From NCBI GenBank assembly GCA_037015955.1, contig CP143548.1, positions 1,351,001 through 1,415,000 on the forward strand: a stretch of 64,000 nucleotides of DNA, read 5' to 3'. Positions 62,341-64,000 of the stretch are shown in pieces (position 1 is the stretch's first letter; every line of letters begins with the position of its first letter). Under the pieces are notes generated by a model. That model saw only the letters and a list, made by a program, of their open reading frames with translations. It did not search any database and was not told the DNA's origin. A program made the position numbers and the translations under genes. This DNA is from Lachnospiraceae bacterium JLR.KK008 (lineage in GTDB: Bacteria; Bacillota; Clostridia; Lachnospirales; Lachnospiraceae).

Positions 62341-63228
62341 ATGTTACACGAAAATCAATATCGGTTTCCGGCGGGAGTCTTGCAATATCAATCAGGACCG
62401 TCCGCCGTTCAGATTACAGGCTATGAAGGGACAGATAAGCTGCTGCAGATCCCGGAGCGGATCGAAGGCCGCCCTGTGGAGCACATTGGGAAAAAGGCTT
62501 TCTGGGGCAGCAGAGGGCTTGTCTCCGTCAATTTGCCAGAAACGATCAAAGAGATCGGGGACTGGGCATTTGCTTCCTGCCCCGCCCTGGAGGAAGTGAG
62601 GCTGCCGGGCGGCGCGCCGCGGATCGGCAATAAAGTCTTTCAGGGATGCGGCCGGTTAAAATATATCGTTTCCTGTCAGGGCGATCTTTCTCTTGCCAGG
62701 CTGACGGCTATGGCGCTGACTGTACTGGGGGCCGATTACCTCCTGATACAGGGACAGATTGGCAGTGAGAGCTGGTTTCAGAGTCTGGATATTAAGATCA
62801 CGGAACTGTTATATGAGACCGAGGAAGAGATATGCAAACATCTCGTATATTGTGCGGAAGAAGATATGATGGAAAAACAGGAGCGGTGTCTGCGGGAACG
62901 GGAATATCAGAAAGCGGAAGCCGCTTTGCTTCGGCTGCGCGATCCCCGGAGTCTTACGCAGGCTGTGCGCTCGCAGCTGTGCGAATATTTACGCCGTACG
63001 ACAAAGGGCGGCCTCTCGGAAACAACATGGGAGATGATACGAAGCAACCGGGAAGAACAGCTGCCGTTTTGTGACACACTGATGGAGATCGGGGCGATCG
63101 GCAGTCACAATATCGATGCCAGTCTGGAAGATCTGGATGGCAGAGAGGTGGAATTAAAGGCATATTTATTGAGACGGCGTTCTAAAATGACAGAATCGTC
63201 AGAAATGTGGGAAACATTGAAATTATAA
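62341..63228 (+). CDS. Leucine-rich-repeat (BspA/LRR_5-type) protein
   Basis: A 295-residue protein with no signal peptide or membrane segment. Residues about 25-105 carry two to three LRR_5-type units (PERIEGRPVEHIGKKAFWGSRGL, VNLPETIKEIGDWAFASCPALEEVRLP, RIGNKVFQGC). The rest is helical and charged (IKITELLYETEEEICKHLVYCAEEDMMEKQERC, LREREYQKAEAALLRL) and matches nothing I can name. It is encoded between the response regulator (11 bases) and the kinase (16 bases) on the same strand. A place in the signalling chain is suggested by context alone. Confidence 0.7.
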   Translation: MLHENQYRFPAGVLQYQSGPSAVQITGYEGTDKLLQIPERIEGRPVEHIGKKAFWGSRGLVSVNLPETIKEIGDWAFASCPALEEVRLPGGAPRIGNKVFQGCGRLKYIVSCQGDLSLARLTAMALTVLGADYLLIQGQIGSESWFQSLDIKITELLYETEEEICKHLVYCAEEDMMEKQERCLREREYQKAEAALLRLRDPRSLTQAVRSQLCEYLRRTTKGGLSETTWEMIRSNREEQLPFCDTLMEIGAIGSHNIDASLEDLDGREVELKAYLLRRRSKMTESSEMWETLKL

Positions 63229-63244
63229 GGCAAAAGGAGAGACG

Positions 63245-64000
63245 ATGAGGCATTCGATCAAAAGGCAGTTGGCGCTTGTTTTTATCATCCTGATTACAGG
63301 GACGATCTTCTGTTCCTGGTTTTTTAATGTCACATTTTTGGAATCGTATTATATGAATAAAAAAGAGAATGCGCTGATGAATGTTTATCATAAAATAAAC
63401 GAGGCATCTGTGGATGGAGGAATGGAAGCGGAAACGTTTGACATGGAATTGCTGAAGATCTGCGGAAAGTATAACGTGCACCTGCTTGTTTTGGATGAAA
63501 ATTTTCAGCTGTTAAAAGCGACGATGCATGATCCGGATATTCTGGTCAGACAGCTTCTGGACAATATCTTTTTTGCGGGTTCCCATTCACAATATGAAAA
63601 GATTCTGGACCAGACGCAAGACTATGTACTTCACAGTATCATAGATACGAAAAACCATGAAGAATACATCGAAATGTGGGGATTTCTGGAATCAGGGGCG
63701 TTATTTTTACTGCGAACACCCAAGGAGGGGATTGCAGAAAGCGCGCAGATCGCCAATCGTTTTCTCGTCTATACGGGACTGGCTTCCCTGCTGATCGGCA
63801 GTGGCATCATCTGGATCGTATCCAGAAAAATTACCGAACCGATCCTGGAGCTTGCCCGTATTTCGGAAAAGATGGCTTGTCTTGACTTTGAGACAAAATA
63901 CGAAGGTAATATGAAAAATGAAGTGGGAGTGCTCGGAGACAATATGAATCTGCTCTCCAGAACGCTGGAAGGGACAATTTCTGAGCTGAAAACTGTCAAT
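63245..64000 (+). CDS. Sensor histidine kinase, N-terminal part (runs off window)
   Basis: An open frame from ATG 63245, after AAAGGAG, to the window end (252 codons so far, no stop). It opens with a basic stretch and a membrane helix (ALVFIILITGTIFCSWFF), an extracytoplasmic sensor region of about 150 residues (HKINEASVDGGM, AGSHSQYEKILDQTQ), a second helix (GLASLLIGSGIIWIV) and a HAMP domain (ITEPILELARISEKM, NEVGVLGDNMNLLSRTL). The HisKA and ATPase domains must lie beyond the edge. It is the likely partner of the response regulator two genes upstream. Confidence 0.85.
   Translation, partial: MRHSIKRQLALVFIILITGTIFCSWFFNVTFLESYYMNKKENALMNVYHKINEASVDGGMEAETFDMELLKICGKYNVHLLVLDENFQLLKATMHDPDILVRQLLDNIFFAGSHSQYEKILDQTQDYVLHSIIDTKNHEEYIEMWGFLESGALFLLRTPKEGIAESAQIANRFLVYTGLASLLIGSGIIWIVSRKITEPILELARISEKMACLDFETKYEGNMKNEVGVLGDNMNLLSRTLEGTISELKTVN

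Overview
The window is a stretch of chromosome from a Gram-positive anaerobe of the class Clostridia, most likely the family Lachnospiraceae. The evidence is gene content and style: strong AGGAGG-type ribosome binding sites, CIRCE-controlled groESL, a secG-rnr-smpB-ssrA block, [FeFe]-hydrogenase maturases, BlaR1-type beta-lactam sensing, a YtrA-like GntR/ABC cluster, and many lipoproteins and DUF proteins typical of that family. Base composition looks balanced and uniform. I saw no transposase, integrase, phage gene, CRISPR array, rRNA or tRNA. The assignment is inference from family resemblance; no database search was made.

Layout. 1-2.3 kb: tail of haem/corrinoid synthesis (hemD end, hemB) followed directly by a membrane-anchored trypsin-like protease. 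2.4-6.7 kb: two CobW-type metal GTPases (one His-rich, one fused to a YcgQ-like domain), ylmH and a B12-binding-type radical SAM protein. 6.7-10.2 kb (minus strand): PHP phosphoesterase, hemerythrin, pyrBI and a nitroreductase, with a terminator hairpin just before pyrB. 10.4-16.3 kb: a MATE exporter, a small CmpB-like membrane protein, and a complete folate operon folC-folE-HD-folP-folBK. 16.3-25.6 kb: a DUF5050 protein, pheA, a DUF815 ATPase, a polyphosphate pair (ppx-like, ppk1), maf, a phosphoglycolate phosphatase-like HAD and a small acidic protein. 25.7-29.0 kb (minus): Cof-type HAD, PHP protein, ABC-F ATPase. 29.2-33.9 kb: cytidylate-kinase-like protein, degenerate GGDEF protein, and a class D beta-lactamase lipoprotein convergent with blaR1; both resistance genes have strong promoters carrying the same operator-like palindrome, but no blaI is present. 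34.1-36.2 kb: groESL. 36.2-36.6 kb: a non-coding gap with several hairpins. 36.6-44.4 kb: VanZ-like protein, cysteine hydrolase, YgjP-type metallopeptidase, split chromate transporter, thiN, an RsiV-like lipoprotein, a CDF cation exporter, gpmI. 44.5-51.8 kb: a 1250-residue membrane protein with an internal duplication, then a GntR-ABC-permease operon. 51.9-57.1 kb: eno, secG, rnr, smpB, tmRNA and a small coiled-coil protein. 57.2-64 kb: hydE-hydG-hydF, a single-pass membrane protein, and a two-component system with a leucine-rich-repeat protein encoded between regulator and kinase; the kinase runs off the end.

Most of the window is housekeeping. The points most worth a second look are the GTPase/YcgQ-domain fusion beside a His-rich CobW protein, the HD hydrolase inside the folate operon (a candidate for the often missing dihydroneopterin triphosphate dephosphorylation step), the matched BlaI-type operators without blaI, the pyrBI leader terminator, the RR-LRR-kinase arrangement, and the structured gap after groEL.
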